64,000 nt of DNA, from the NCBI RefSeq assembly GCF_044502415.1, contig NZ_CP172402.1, one strand, 5' to 3'. Position 1 is the stretch's first letter. Each line of letters opens with the position of its first letter. Below the pieces are notes generated by a model that had not been told where the DNA came from, did no database searches, and was given only the letters and a program-made list of their open reading frames with translations. Shown piece by piece: positions 1 to 9,843 of this stretch. The DNA is from Haloimpatiens lingqiaonensis (GTDB lineage: Bacteria; Bacillota; Clostridia; Clostridiales; Clostridiaceae). The position numbers and the translations under genes are program-made.

Positions 1-1283
1 TCATCTGTAGATTTATATTGAGAAGTAACTAGTGGAAATACTCCCCAGTTAAGTGCCAATTTTCTAGCCACTTTTTCATTTGGAGTTACTGCTATTATTG
101 GACAATTTGGTCTATAAGTAGAAACTCTTTTTGCAGTACTTCCACTTTGTGTTGCTGTAATTATAGCAGAGGCATTTAATTGTTCTGCGGTAGTAACAGC
201 ACTTAAGCTTATAGCATTAGCAACATTTGGTATATGGGTTTCCATTATTTTTTGTAATTTTTTATTATGATCTAGTGTCTCTTCAGCTCTCATAGCTATT
301 TTAGCCATAGTTGTAACTGCTTCTACCGGCCACTTTCCTTTAGCTGTTTCACCACTTAACATTATAGCATCTGTACCATCAAATATGGCATTAGCTACGT
401 CTGAAGCTTCTGCTCTTGTTGGTCTTGGGTTTCTTATCATAGAGTCTAGCATTTGAGTAGCTGTAATTACTGGCTTGCCTGCTCTATTACATTTTTCTAT
501 TATCATCTTTTGTACCACTGGCACTTCTTCTGTAGGTATTTCTACACCTAGATCTCCTCTAGCTACCATTATTCCATCAGAGAACTTTATTATGTCATCT
601 ATATTGCTTACACCTTCAGCATTCTCAACCTTAGAGAAAATCTGAATATCACTTCCGCCGTTTTTAGCTAATAATTTTCTTATTTCTAAAACGTCTGATG
701 CTTTTCTTATAAATGAAGCAGCTATTATATCTACTCCCTGTTCTATACCAAATAATAAATCTGACTTGTCCTTATCAGTTAATGCTGGCAGATTTATAGA
801 AACTCCTGGTACATTCACGCCCTTATGACTAGAAACTTCTCCGCTATTTTTAACTATACAGTGTATTTTATTTTTTTCTATACTTTCTACTTCTAATCCA
901 ACTAAACCGTCATCTATTAATATAGTATCTCCAGAATTTACATCTTCGCATAACTCACTATAGGTTACAGAGCACTTTGTTTCATCACCTATAACTTCTT
1001 CACCGCAGTATATGGTAAATTTTTGTCCTTGTTTTAATTGTACATCACTTGAAAAATTACCTGTTCTTATTTCTGGTCCCTTTGTGTCAAGAATTATAGC
1101 GATTTGCTTTTTATATTCTTCTCTTAATTTCTTTACAAAATCCATTCTTTCTTTATGTTCTTCATGGTCTCCGTGAGAAAAATTATGTCTGGAAGCATTC
1201 ATTCCCGCTTCCATTAATTTTGATAAAACTTCTCTATTATCACTTGCAGGTCCTATGGTACATATAATTTTTGTTTTTTTCAT
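1..1283 (-). CDS. pyk: Pyruvate kinase, C-terminal part cut by window edge
   Basis: Catalyses phosphoenolpyruvate + ADP to pyruvate + ATP, the last step of glycolysis, in the cytosol. The reading frame starts at ATG 1283-1281 (MKKTKIICTIGPAS) behind an AAGGAGA ribosome site and stays open for 427 codons to the left edge. Visible landmarks are the substrate-loop NASRHNFSHG (about residues 29-38), the catalytic-lysine region SKVENAEG, the metal/phosphate segment VARGDLGVE and TATQMLDSM. It lies 87 bp downstream of pfkA with no terminator between them, so the two glycolytic kinases are probably co-transcribed. The C-terminal end, including any PEP-utiliser-like extension, is outside the window. 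Confidence 0.95.
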   Translation of the reverse strand, partial: MKKTKIICTIGPASDNREVLSKLMEAGMNASRHNFSHGDHEEHKERMDFVKKLREEYKKQIAIILDTKGPEIRTGNFSSDVQLKQGQKFTIYCGEEVIGDETKCSVTYSELCEDVNSGDTILIDDGLVGLEVESIEKNKIHCIVKNSGEVSSHKGVNVPGVSINLPALTDKDKSDLLFGIEQGVDIIAASFIRKASDVLEIRKLLAKNGGSDIQIFSKVENAEGVSNIDDIIKFSDGIMVARGDLGVEIPTEEVPVVQKMIIEKCNRAGKPVITATQMLDSMIRNPRPTRAEASDVANAIFDGTDAIMLSGETAKGKWPVEAVTTMAKIAMRAEETLDHNKKLQKIMETHIPNVANAISLSAVTTAEQLNASAIITATQSGSTAKRVSTYRPNCPIIAVTPNEKVARKLALNWGVFPLVTSQYKSTD

Positions 1284-1370
1284 ATGCTACTCTCCTTATT
1301 AAATATTAATTTTACATAACAGAAGATAATTATTTATATTAGTTTACCCAATATGCTATAATTTAATATT

Positions 1371-2330
1371 CTAGTAAGATAGGGCTCTTGCTATATCGAA
1401 TAACTCTTCATCAAATTCTCTCTTTGTTGATAATGCCTCATTTATATCTTGATCAATTACTTTTCCATCTCTAATTCCTACTACTCTTGCTTTTTTACCT
1501 TCTAAAAGCACTTCTATAGCTTTTGCTCCTAACCTAGCTGCTAATACTCTATCAAAGGCTGAAGGACTTCCTCCTCTTTGTATATGGCCAAGAATAGTGG
1601 CTCTTGTGATTATTCCAGTAACTTCTTCTATTTTTTTTGCTAACTCTTCAGCTCCTCCAACGCCTTCTGCCAAGACTATTAGATTGTGCATTTTTCCTCT
1701 TAATTTACCCTCTAATATATTTCTGCATAATTCGTTTAAATTGTATCCCTTTTCTGGTATTATAACACTTTCAGCTCCACCAGCTAATCCAGCATACAAT
1801 GCTATATCTCCACAGTTTCTTCCCATTACTTCTACTACGCTTACTCTTTCATGAGAAGTAGAGGTATCTCTTATTTTATTTATAGCGTCCAATACTGTAT
1901 TTAGAGCTGTATCAAATCCTATGGTATATTGTGTATAAGCTAAATCATTATCTATAGTTCCAGGAATTCCCACTGCTGACACTCCTAGCTCTGACAATAA
2001 TCTTGCACCTGTAAAGGAGCCATCACCTCCTATAACTACTAGACCATCTATTCCAAATACCTTTAAAACCTTAGCAGCTCTTTTTCTACCCTCTTCTGTT
2101 CTAAATTCTTCACATCTAGCAGTTCTAAGAATAGTTCCTCCTCTATGTATTATATCTGACACACTATGTCTATTCATTTCAAATATTTCTCCATTTATAA
2201 GCCCGCTGTATCCACGTTGAATTCCCATTACTTTTAAGCCTTTGTCTAATGCAGTTCTAACCACTGCTCTTATGGCAGCATTCATTCCTGGTGCATCTCC
2301 ACCACTTGTTAATATACCTATAGTTTTCAT
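1371..2330 (-). CDS. pfkA: ATP-dependent 6-phosphofructokinase
   Basis: Phosphorylates fructose 6-phosphate to fructose 1,6-bisphosphate, the committed step of glycolysis. At 319 residues it has the usual length for the bacterial homotetrameric enzyme. The N-terminal ATP-binding glycine loop (GILTSGGDAPGMNA, from residue 5), the GGDGS segment near residue 100 and the catalytic GIPGTIDND stretch near 122 are all intact. The start is supported by AAGGAGGT about 8 nt upstream. It is the first gene of a pfkA-pyk pair, a common Firmicute arrangement. A candidate promoter lies 60-80 bp upstream, after the dnaE terminator. Confidence 0.97.
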   Translation of the reverse strand: MKTIGILTSGGDAPGMNAAIRAVVRTALDKGLKVMGIQRGYSGLINGEIFEMNRHSVSDIIHRGGTILRTARCEEFRTEEGRKRAAKVLKVFGIDGLVVIGGDGSFTGARLLSELGVSAVGIPGTIDNDLAYTQYTIGFDTALNTVLDAINKIRDTSTSHERVSVVEVMGRNCGDIALYAGLAGGAESVIIPEKGYNLNELCRNILEGKLRGKMHNLIVLAEGVGGAEELAKKIEEVTGIITRATILGHIQRGGSPSAFDRVLAARLGAKAIEVLLEGKKARVVGIRDGKVIDQDINEALSTKREFDEELFDIARALSY

Positions 2331-2385
2331 AAGCTCCTACCTCCTTTGACCACTAGGACATACTCCGTCCCACTATTGTTAAAAT

Positions 2386-2414
2386 TCTATGGTAAAACAC
2401 ACGTCTTTTGACAA
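2386..2414 (-). promoter_or_regulatory. Candidate sigma-A promoter for pfkA-pyk
   Basis: Read on the minus strand, TTGTCA (2414-2409) is followed after 17 bp by CATAGA (2391-2386). The -35 is good and the -10 only moderate (4 of 6). It sits between the dnaE terminator and pfkA, where a promoter is expected. Confidence 0.4.
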
Positions 2415-2613
2415 CTTCCTACACATTTTTTATTATATCATTTCATTAGATATTTTTCACTATTAAAATATAATTATTCATTTGTTTTCTTATCTAATTT
2501 TAGTTTAATAAAAAAATAAAATTTATTCAAACTATTTAAAAAGTATTATCCGTAATAATTCGAAAATTTAAACCTTTTCTTAAGCATTTTCCCAAGTTAT
2601 ACATAATTATATT

Positions 2614-2675
2614 AAAATTTATAGAGGTTTTTACATAAAGAATTTTATTCTAATGCAAAAGCCTCTATAAATTTT
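2614..2675 (-). terminator. Terminator after dnaE
   Basis: Inverted arms AAAATTTATAGAGG and CCTCTATAAATTTT (14 bp) flank a 34-nt middle, immediately downstream of the dnaE stop codon. The rest of the 2331-2675 spacer (345 bp) is A/T-rich and, apart from the pfkA promoter candidate, shows nothing else recognisable. Confidence 0.65.
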
Positions 2676-5600
2676 TTATTGTTTTTTTACATTCTCATAA
2701 GAAAATATTTGTATAAGCCTACTAATGACCTCTGGCTCATCACTTAACCATAACTCTCTACTCACCCTATATTTTTTTCTCTCTTTGCTAGTACATATAT
2801 AAACTGGTATATTTCCACTAAATTCTTCAGCCAATTTTCTTATACTGCTTGAAGCTAACTTGATTTTGCTCTCATCCTCCACAAGCACATATATTTTACT
2901 ACTATTTATCTTTACAAGTGGCTCAATTGTATCACAAAGTATTTTAGGCTGCTCATCTTCTCTTATAGTAACTCTTCCTTTAACTATGATTAACTCATCT
3001 TCATTTATAAGGCTCTTATACTTATCTAATACTTTTGGAAATACCACTACTTCTATAGTACCATATAAGTCTTCTAAAGCCATAAAGCACATCATAGTGT
3101 TACTTCTAGTTACTTTCTTACTTAAACTAGAAATGATTCCACCTATAATTACCCTGTCTCCATCCTTTACCTTTAAGTCATTTTCACTTACTGTTACATT
3201 TTCTTCTATATTTTCATTTATAATTATATCTGTAGTTTTAGTATCTGTAATTGCCTTTAAAGATTCTGCATATTCATCTAGTGGATGACCTGATATATAC
3301 AAACCTGTCATTTCCTTTTCCATAGACAAAATATATTTTTTATCGAATTCTTGTATATTGGGATAAACTACCCCTAAATCCATTATTGGTTCCTCTGCAG
3401 TATCAAACAAGCTCATCTGTCCCTTTATATTTTTCTTATTTCTACTATTTATTCCTTCTAAAACCTTCTCGTAAACTGCTAAAAGCTTAGATCTGTATAC
3501 AGAAAAATTATCAAAGGCTCCACATTTTATAAGACTTTCCACTGCCCTTTTGTTAACAGAGCTTAAGTCTATCTTATTGCAAAAATCCATAAAATCATTA
3601 AATTTTCCATTTTCTTCTCTAGATTTTACTATACTATCTACTACATTTACTCCTATATTTTTTATTGCAGACATGCCAAATCTTATTTTGCCATTTTCAA
3701 CTGTAAAATCAGTGAAACTTTCATTTATATCCGGTGGCAGTACCTTTATACCCGCTTCCTTGGCAAATCTTATATAATGGGCTACTTTATCATTGTCACC
3801 CTTAACACTATTTAACATAGCTGCTATAAATTCTGTAGGATAGTAGCACATTAAGTATGCTGTGTGATACCCCACCACTGCATAGGCAGCGGCATGGGAT
3901 TTATTGAAGGCATAGGATGCAAAATCCATCATAAGATCAAATATTTTGTTTGCTCTATCTTCACTTATGCCATTTCTAACACATCCAGGTACCAATACCT
4001 TGCCATCTTCATCCACTATTCCATGTATAAAATTCTGCCTCTCCTGAAGCATTACATCATGCTTTTTCTTAGACATAGCACGTCTAACCAAATCACTTCT
4101 GCCCATGGAATACCCAGCTAACTTTCTAACAATTTCCATAACCTGCTCTTGATAAACCATACATCCATAAGTCACGTTTAATATAGGCTCTAATTCTGGA
4201 GTTAAGTACTGAATTTCCTTTGGTTTTTTCTTATTCTTTAAGTAGTTTGGTATTTCTGCCATAGGACCTGGTCTATAAAGACTTATACCCGCTATTATGT
4301 CCTCTAGCGAGTCAGGCTTTAAGTCTTTCATAAAGCTAGTCATGCCCGGTGACTCTAGCTGAAACACCCCTGTGGTTTTGCCTTCGCCAATCATGCGATA
4401 CACATTTTCATCTTCAAAATCTAATTTATCTAAATCAATGTCTATATTTTTAGTTTTCTTTATTATATTAAGAGCATCTCTTATTACCGTTAGAGTACGT
4501 AGTCCCAAGAAGTCCATCTTTAAAAGTCCAAGTTCCTCCAAAGTTCCCATAGGAAACTGTGCCACTATATTGTCATCATTTTTTTGAAGTGGTACGTAAT
4601 TCACTAACGGTTTAGATGCTATAACTACACCAGCTGCATGGGTAGATGTATGCCTAGGAAGTCCTTCTAGGTTTCTGGCTATATCAATAAGCTCTTTTAC
4701 CCTATCGTCATCTTCATACACCAGTTTAAGCTCTGGATTCATATTCAAGGCTTTATCTATGGTTATGCCTCCCTGTACTATAGGTATCATCTTAGCTATT
4801 TTATCCACCTCAGCATAGGAATAATTTAAAGCTCTCCCTACGTCCCTAATACAAGCCCTAGCTGCCATAGTACCAAAGGTTATTATTTGAGATACGTTAC
4901 TTTCTCCATACTTATCAACTACGTAGTCAATTACCTCTTGCCTTCTTTCATAGCAAAAATCGCTATCTATATCTGGCATAGATACACGCTCTGGATTAAG
5001 GAATCTTTCAAATATAAGTCCATATTTGATTGGATCTATTTTTGTTATTCCCAAGGTATAAGCCACTAATGACCCTGCTCCACTACCTCTTCCCGGGCCT
5101 GTCATTATGCCATTTTCTCTAGCAAATCTTATAAAATCCCAAACTATAAGAAAATAGTCCACATAACCCATTTGATTTATTATGCCCAACTCGTATTCTA
5201 ATCTCTCTTTTAATTCTTCCCCTATTTCTTTATATCTTTCCTCTAGTCCCTTATAACATAAATCTCTTAAATATTCATAATGATTCTGCCCTTTTTCCAA
5301 TGGGAATTCAGGCAATTTAGACACATGAAATTCATAATCAAAGTTACATTGTTCTGCTATTTTCACCGTATTTTCCAATGCCTCTTTAGCATAGGAAAAT
5401 TGATTGTACATTTCCTCTGGGGATCTTAAATAAAATTGTCCAGAAGGATACCTCATTCTATTTTCATCATCCACCGTCTTACCTGTTTGAATACATAAAA
5501 GTACATCATGAGCTTTAGTATCCTCTTTGTTTATATAATGCACGTCATTACTTGCAATCAATGGTATATCCAACTCTTTTGATAGTTCTATAAGTTCATC

Positions 5601-6152
5601 ATTTACCTTTAGCTGGTCTTGAAGTCCATGATACTGAAGTTCTAAATAAAAACCTTCTTTAAATATATCTTTATACAAAAGCGCAACTTTTTTTGCCTTT
5701 TCTATATTTCCTTTTAATATATTTGATTGAACCTCTCCGCCTAAACATGCACTAGTTGCTATAAGTCCTTCACTATGTTCTTTTAGGTATTCATGATCTA
5801 CCCTAGGTTTATAGTAAAAACCTTCTATAGATGCTGTGGAAACTATCTTCATTAAATTTTCATAGCCCTTTTCATTTTTTACTAAAAGTACTAGGTGGTA
5901 TATGTTATTTTCTTTATTATCTTTTAATTCCATAGACTTTTCAGATACATATATTTCACAACCTATTATAGGCTTTATTCCTTGCTTTTTAGCTTCCTTA
6001 TAAAATTCTACACATCCATACATAGTTCCGTGATCCGTTATGGCCAAACTGTGCATTCCTAATTCTTTAGCCCTAGCTATAAGTTTATCAACTTTACCCG
6101 AACCATCCAAGAGACTGTACTCTGTATGCACATGAAGATGAACAAAATCCAT
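2676..6152 (-). CDS. dnaE: DNA polymerase III subunit alpha (DnaE)
   Basis: Replicative polymerase alpha subunit of the C family, 1158 residues, a normal full length. The N-terminal PHP domain opens with HLHVHTEYSLLDG (residues 5-17). The palm aspartates are in MPDIDSDF near residue 395, and the third in LLKMDFLGL. A tandem helix-hairpin-helix region and a C-terminal OB-fold (VKDGDRVIIGGIISS) follow. There is no inserted 3'-5' exonuclease, so this is DnaE rather than PolC. ATG is preceded by AAGGAGG. In low-GC Firmicutes DnaE usually extends RNA primers before PolC takes over; whether polC is present cannot be seen here. Confidence 0.96.
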   Translation of the reverse strand: MDFVHLHVHTEYSLLDGSGKVDKLIARAKELGMHSLAITDHGTMYGCVEFYKEAKKQGIKPIIGCEIYVSEKSMELKDNKENNIYHLVLLVKNEKGYENLMKIVSTASIEGFYYKPRVDHEYLKEHSEGLIATSACLGGEVQSNILKGNIEKAKKVALLYKDIFKEGFYLELQYHGLQDQLKVNDELIELSKELDIPLIASNDVHYINKEDTKAHDVLLCIQTGKTVDDENRMRYPSGQFYLRSPEEMYNQFSYAKEALENTVKIAEQCNFDYEFHVSKLPEFPLEKGQNHYEYLRDLCYKGLEERYKEIGEELKERLEYELGIINQMGYVDYFLIVWDFIRFARENGIMTGPGRGSGAGSLVAYTLGITKIDPIKYGLIFERFLNPERVSMPDIDSDFCYERRQEVIDYVVDKYGESNVSQIITFGTMAARACIRDVGRALNYSYAEVDKIAKMIPIVQGGITIDKALNMNPELKLVYEDDDRVKELIDIARNLEGLPRHTSTHAAGVVIASKPLVNYVPLQKNDDNIVAQFPMGTLEELGLLKMDFLGLRTLTVIRDALNIIKKTKNIDIDLDKLDFEDENVYRMIGEGKTTGVFQLESPGMTSFMKDLKPDSLEDIIAGISLYRPGPMAEIPNYLKNKKKPKEIQYLTPELEPILNVTYGCMVYQEQVMEIVRKLAGYSMGRSDLVRRAMSKKKHDVMLQERQNFIHGIVDEDGKVLVPGCVRNGISEDRANKIFDLMMDFASYAFNKSHAAAYAVVGYHTAYLMCYYPTEFIAAMLNSVKGDNDKVAHYIRFAKEAGIKVLPPDINESFTDFTVENGKIRFGMSAIKNIGVNVVDSIVKSREENGKFNDFMDFCNKIDLSSVNKRAVESLIKCGAFDNFSVYRSKLLAVYEKVLEGINSRNKKNIKGQMSLFDTAEEPIMDLGVVYPNIQEFDKKYILSMEKEMTGLYISGHPLDEYAESLKAITDTKTTDIIINENIEENVTVSENDLKVKDGDRVIIGGIISSLSKKVTRSNTMMCFMALEDLYGTIEVVVFPKVLDKYKSLINEDELIIVKGRVTIREDEQPKILCDTIEPLVKINSSKIYVLVEDESKIKLASSSIRKLAEEFSGNIPVYICTSKERKKYRVSRELWLSDEPEVISRLIQIFSYENVKKQ

Positions 6153-6191
6153 CTCACATCCTCCTTTCCCTTATATTGGTTATATTTTACA

Positions 6192-6240
6192 AAAACTTGC
6201 CTACTCATAATTTCTATAAACTATTGAGAAAGCAAGTTTT
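6192..6240 (-). terminator. Putative terminator after the CBS-domain regulator
   Basis: Nine-bp arms AAAACTTGC and GCAAGTTTT enclose about 31 nt directly after the stop of the upstream regulator. On the minus strand a T-rich stretch follows. The loop is long, so termination strength is uncertain. Confidence 0.45.
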
Positions 6241-6246
6241 GAAATT

Positions 6247-7545
6247 TTAATTTAGTATTTTAGCTGATAATATAGTCTTTGCAATTAAATCTTTAGTTTT
6301 ATTATACATGCTAACTTCCACTTTACATGAATTTCTACCCATGTCCACAATTTCTGTATATATATCTATATGTCTATTCATTTGCACTGGTCGCATAAAA
6401 TAAGTTACTATATTATCCACATATATATTAACATTATTTTTATTTCTAACAGTAATTTCAGCTGTAGTAGAAAGAAGCATATTTAAAGCTCCACTAGAAG
6501 CTGTACCTAATTCATTCAGCATTTCAGGAATTATTTCTCCATAAAAATGCATTTTTCCATCTTCATTATTGTATTTAAAATTCTCTAAAATTAAATCTTC
6601 CATGGTTTCTTTTACATGATCTTGTCTTGATACATATTTAAGTGCCTTAATTACATCCTGCCTGGTTATAACTCCTAAAAGCTTCTTTTTATGCACTACA
6701 GGACACATTTTTATGTTTTCCCAAACCATTATATGAGCAGCATAAGCTATAGTAGTTTTAGAAAAAACTGTTATAGGATTTTTGGTCATTACATTACTTA
6801 TAAGTTCCTCATTACTAACCCCATCACTGATATCTCTTAAGGTCACTATACCCACTAGCTTGTTCTCTTTGTCTAATACAGGAAATCTTTCATGTTTGGT
6901 ATCTTTAACCAAATCCTTAAACTTTTTCACATTATCAGTATCTAAAATATATTCCGCCTCAGTCATTATATCTTCTGCTAATATTATATCCTTTTTAATT
7001 ATATTTTCAGAAAGAGCCCTATTTATCATACTAGCTATAGTGAAGGTATCATAACTGGAAGATATAATAGGCAAACATTTTTCGTCTCCTAATTTTTTAA
7101 TTTCTTCACTACACTGAAATCCACCTGCTATGAGCACTCCACATTCATTCATTAATGCTAATCTTTGAAGTTCTTCTCTATTTCCAACTATAACCAAAGA
7201 CGATTTTTCAATAAACCTGGCCGCAGCATCCTCCGTCATTGCTCCTATAAAAAAATTACTCAAGGTTTTATGTATTCCCTTTTTTCCTCCATAAATATTC
7301 CCTTCTACTATATTCACAACTTCCGCATAGGTCAAAAGCTCTCTACTTTTCTTTTCAACCTTTTCAACCCTCACTGTTCCAACTCTAGGAATTGTTGACA
7401 CTATACCTGAGTCCTCTGCTTCTTTTATTGCTCTATAAGCAGTACCCTCACTTACATTTAAGCTCGATGCAATACCTCTAACTGAAATTCGTGTCCCTGG
7501 TATCAATGAGTTAATATAATTTATTATTTTCTCATGCTTAGACAT
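6247..7545 (-). CDS. YtoI-like regulator: HTH, DRTGG, CBS pair, hotdog
   Basis: Four domains can be read in order. Residues 1-65 form a winged-helix DNA-binding domain (HEKIINYINSL... SEGTAYRAIKEAE). Residues about 70-185 are a DRTGG-like domain. Residues about 190-310 are a CBS pair (two FPVLD/CPVVH-type repeats) that typically senses adenine nucleotides. The last ~115 residues are a thioesterase-like hotdog fold. Length and order match Bacillus YtoI, whose function is not established. The frame opens at GTG 7554, but ATG 7545 sits at the right distance from AGGTAG and is preferred. It begins where whiA ends, implying translational coupling. A regulator of a metabolic gene is likely; its target is unknown. 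Confidence 0.8.
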   Translation of the reverse strand: MSKHEKIINYINSLIPGTRISVRGIASSLNVSEGTAYRAIKEAEDSGIVSTIPRVGTVRVEKVEKKSRELLTYAEVVNIVEGNIYGGKKGIHKTLSNFFIGAMTEDAAARFIEKSSLVIVGNREELQRLALMNECGVLIAGGFQCSEEIKKLGDEKCLPIISSSYDTFTIASMINRALSENIIKKDIILAEDIMTEAEYILDTDNVKKFKDLVKDTKHERFPVLDKENKLVGIVTLRDISDGVSNEELISNVMTKNPITVFSKTTIAYAAHIMVWENIKMCPVVHKKKLLGVITRQDVIKALKYVSRQDHVKETMEDLILENFKYNNEDGKMHFYGEIIPEMLNELGTASSGALNMLLSTTAEITVRNKNNVNIYVDNIVTYFMRPVQMNRHIDIYTEIVDMGRNSCKVEVSMYNKTKDLIAKTILSAKILN

Positions 7546-7553
7546 AAAATTCA

Positions 7554-8504
7554 CTACCTGCCTTCTTTTCTTAATTCTTCAGCTATTTTTTCTATTTTTC
7601 TAAGTCTGTGATTTACTCCTGATTTTCCAACTTTAGGATTCAACATTTCTCCCAGCTCCTTTAGGGATTCATCTGGAAACTTTAGTCTAAGTTCAGCTAT
7701 CTCTCTTAAATTCTTAGGAAGTCTTTTTAAACCAATCTCATTTTCAATTAATTTTATGCTCTCTACTTGTCTAACTGCTGCATTTACAGTTTTACTTAAA
7801 TTAGCAGTTTCGCAATTTACCAATCTATTAACATTATTTCTCATTTCCTTCATTATTCTTATATTCTCTAAATAAAATAAAGAACTATGAGCTCCTATAA
7901 TACTCAACAAATCAGAAATTTGCTCTCCTTCTTTAATGTATATTACATAGCTGTTTTTTCTTTGTATAACCTTTGAATTTAATCCATAGGTATTAATTAG
8001 GGAGCTAAGCTCTTCTGCGTAATTATTATCATGAGTTACAAATTCTAAATGATAAGTCTTTTCAGGATTGCTAATACTTCCTCCCCCTAAAAATGATCCT
8101 CTTATAAATGCCTTTTTAGTTATGTCGTCATAAGCTAAACTTGAAGGCACTCCAAATTCTAATGAAAAACCATCCTCTTTTTTTAAAACACCAACTTCTT
8201 TTAGCAAAGCTTTAACTCCCATATCTTCATTTATGAGTATTACATAAACATTATTTTTCTTTAGGGAATTATTTTTTTTAACCATTATTTTAGCATGTAT
8301 ATCAAAGTGGGCTTTTAAAAGCTTAAATACTAATCTTGCAATACTAGGATTCTCGGTGGTTACCTTAAAACTTAATTGTTTATTTGATGCTAAAGCTATG
8401 GTGCCGCTTACCTTCATCACTCCAGATAATATAGCTATAGCCTCTTCTTTAGAAACATCCACATATCTACAAACTTCACTTTTAACCTTTGACGAAAACG
8501 ACAT
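7554..8504 (-). CDS. whiA: WhiA, DNA-binding protein with LAGLIDADG-like fold
   Basis: Cytosolic DNA-binding protein of 316 residues that influences division and chromosome segregation in Bacillus and sporulation in actinomycetes. The N-terminal degenerate homing-endonuclease-like domain spans about residues 1-210. The C-terminal helix-turn-helix shows the family ending, with LRKIEKIAEELRKEGR at the terminus. It is the third gene of the conserved rapZ-yvcK-whiA cluster, starting 2 bp after the yvcK stop. It overlaps the start region of the YtoI-like gene. The ribosome site is a modest AAAGAAG. Confidence 0.95.
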   Translation of the reverse strand: MSFSSKVKSEVCRYVDVSKEEAIAILSGVMKVSGTIALASNKQLSFKVTTENPSIARLVFKLLKAHFDIHAKIMVKKNNSLKKNNVYVILINEDMGVKALLKEVGVLKKEDGFSLEFGVPSSLAYDDITKKAFIRGSFLGGGSISNPEKTYHLEFVTHDNNYAEELSSLINTYGLNSKVIQRKNSYVIYIKEGEQISDLLSIIGAHSSLFYLENIRIMKEMRNNVNRLVNCETANLSKTVNAAVRQVESIKLIENEIGLKRLPKNLREIAELRLKFPDESLKELGEMLNPKVGKSGVNHRLRKIEKIAEELRKEGR

Positions 8505-8505
8505 C

Positions 8506-9843
8506 TTAACTTCTTTCCCTTCTATTTTCCTTTAATCTTTCAGATAAGTAGAAGTATTCAAGTATCTTCTTCCTATCATAGAATAATTGTTTATCCATAA
8601 TTGTTTCTATCAATATTGAGGATAACTTCTCTGCATCATGCCTTATGAGACCTTTTCTTACTTTTATAAAATCACCTTTAACTACGTTAATATTCATATT
8701 TTTCAATTCCTCATCATCACAACTTACAATATGTGATGTTTTAAGCTTATATTTACCTATAAGTTCATCAGTAATTTCACCATTATTTACCACAGTGTAA
8801 TTAACCATACCCTCTCCCACGTGTTTATGCACAGCCTTAATGTGGTCAGATACAGAAAATTCGTCCGTTTCTCCAGGCTGAGTCATTATATTACACACAT
8901 AAATTTTTAATGCCTTTGTCTTTTTTATTGCATTAGATATATCTTTTACAAGAAGATTAGGCATTATACTTGTATAAAGACTTCCTGGCCCTAGTATTAT
9001 GGCATCTGCTTCCTTTATAGATTGTACCGCTTCCCTAAGAGCTTTAGCATTCTCCGGTTCTATAAAAATTCTATCTATTTTACTATTCTGCTTTAACGCT
9101 TCCCTAGGGATATTAGATTCACCCTCTACCACAGTTCCATTTTCCAATTTAGCTTTTAAAATCATATCATCCAAAGTCACTGGCAACACTTTACCTGTTA
9201 CTGCTAAAACAGAGCTCATCTTTTGAATAGCATCTTCAAAGTTATCAGATATTCCATCCATAGCTGCTAAAAATAAATTTCCAAAACTCTGTCCCTTGAG
9301 CCTTCCCTCAAGAAATCTATATTGCAAAAGATCCTCCATTAGAGGTTCTGTGTCTGCTAAAGCTAAAATACAGTTTCTTATATCTCCAGGAGGTAATATG
9401 CCAAGATCTTCTCTTAAGGCACCAGATCCGCCTCCATCATCACCTACTGTAACTATAGCTGTAATATTTGATGTATAGTATTTAAGCCCCCTTAGCATTG
9501 TAGACAAACCTGTTCCTCCACCTATTACTACTATTTTAGGACCTTTTACTAACAATCTTTTTTCATATATCAAATTTCCTAATTTTTTTGAGTCAAAGGA
9601 TAGCTTTAAATATCCTTGATTTATCAAGGCTATAACTGACTTCATTCCTTGATTTATAGAAATATAAAGAGTAAATATACCACATACTATTAAAAATATA
9701 AAAAATGTTATATAGTATACATTATAGTACATCTTATTTAAAAACTCTATTATTCCAAATACTATTAAAAGAATACCCATTATTCCAAAAAGTATCCATC
9801 TTTTAACCTTTATTCCGGGTTTGAGCCATTGAGTCATCTTCAT
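8506..9843 (-). CDS. YvcK/GlmR (CofD-like) with N-terminal membrane anchor
   Basis: Gluconeogenesis/cell-wall factor of the CofD-like family. In Bacillus YvcK (GlmR) binds UDP-GlcNAc and steers carbon into peptidoglycan precursors. The nucleotide-sugar-binding loop GGGTG is at residues 108-112, with DDGGGSG and GPGSLYTS further on. Unlike the roughly 317-residue soluble Bacillus protein, this one is 445 residues: two strongly hydrophobic segments (about 16-35 and 42-61) and a linker precede the core domain. It should therefore be membrane-tethered. The start overlaps the rapZ stop by 4 nt. Confidence 0.9.
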   Translation of the reverse strand: MKMTQWLKPGIKVKRWILFGIMGILLIVFGIIEFLNKMYYNVYYITFFIFLIVCGIFTLYISINQGMKSVIALINQGYLKLSFDSKKLGNLIYEKRLLVKGPKIVVIGGGTGLSTMLRGLKYYTSNITAIVTVGDDGGGSGALREDLGILPPGDIRNCILALADTEPLMEDLLQYRFLEGRLKGQSFGNLFLAAMDGISDNFEDAIQKMSSVLAVTGKVLPVTLDDMILKAKLENGTVVEGESNIPREALKQNSKIDRIFIEPENAKALREAVQSIKEADAIILGPGSLYTSIMPNLLVKDISNAIKKTKALKIYVCNIMTQPGETDEFSVSDHIKAVHKHVGEGMVNYTVVNNGEITDELIGKYKLKTSHIVSCDDEELKNMNINVVKGDFIKVRKGLIRHDAEKLSSILIETIMDKQLFYDRKKILEYFYLSERLKENRRERS

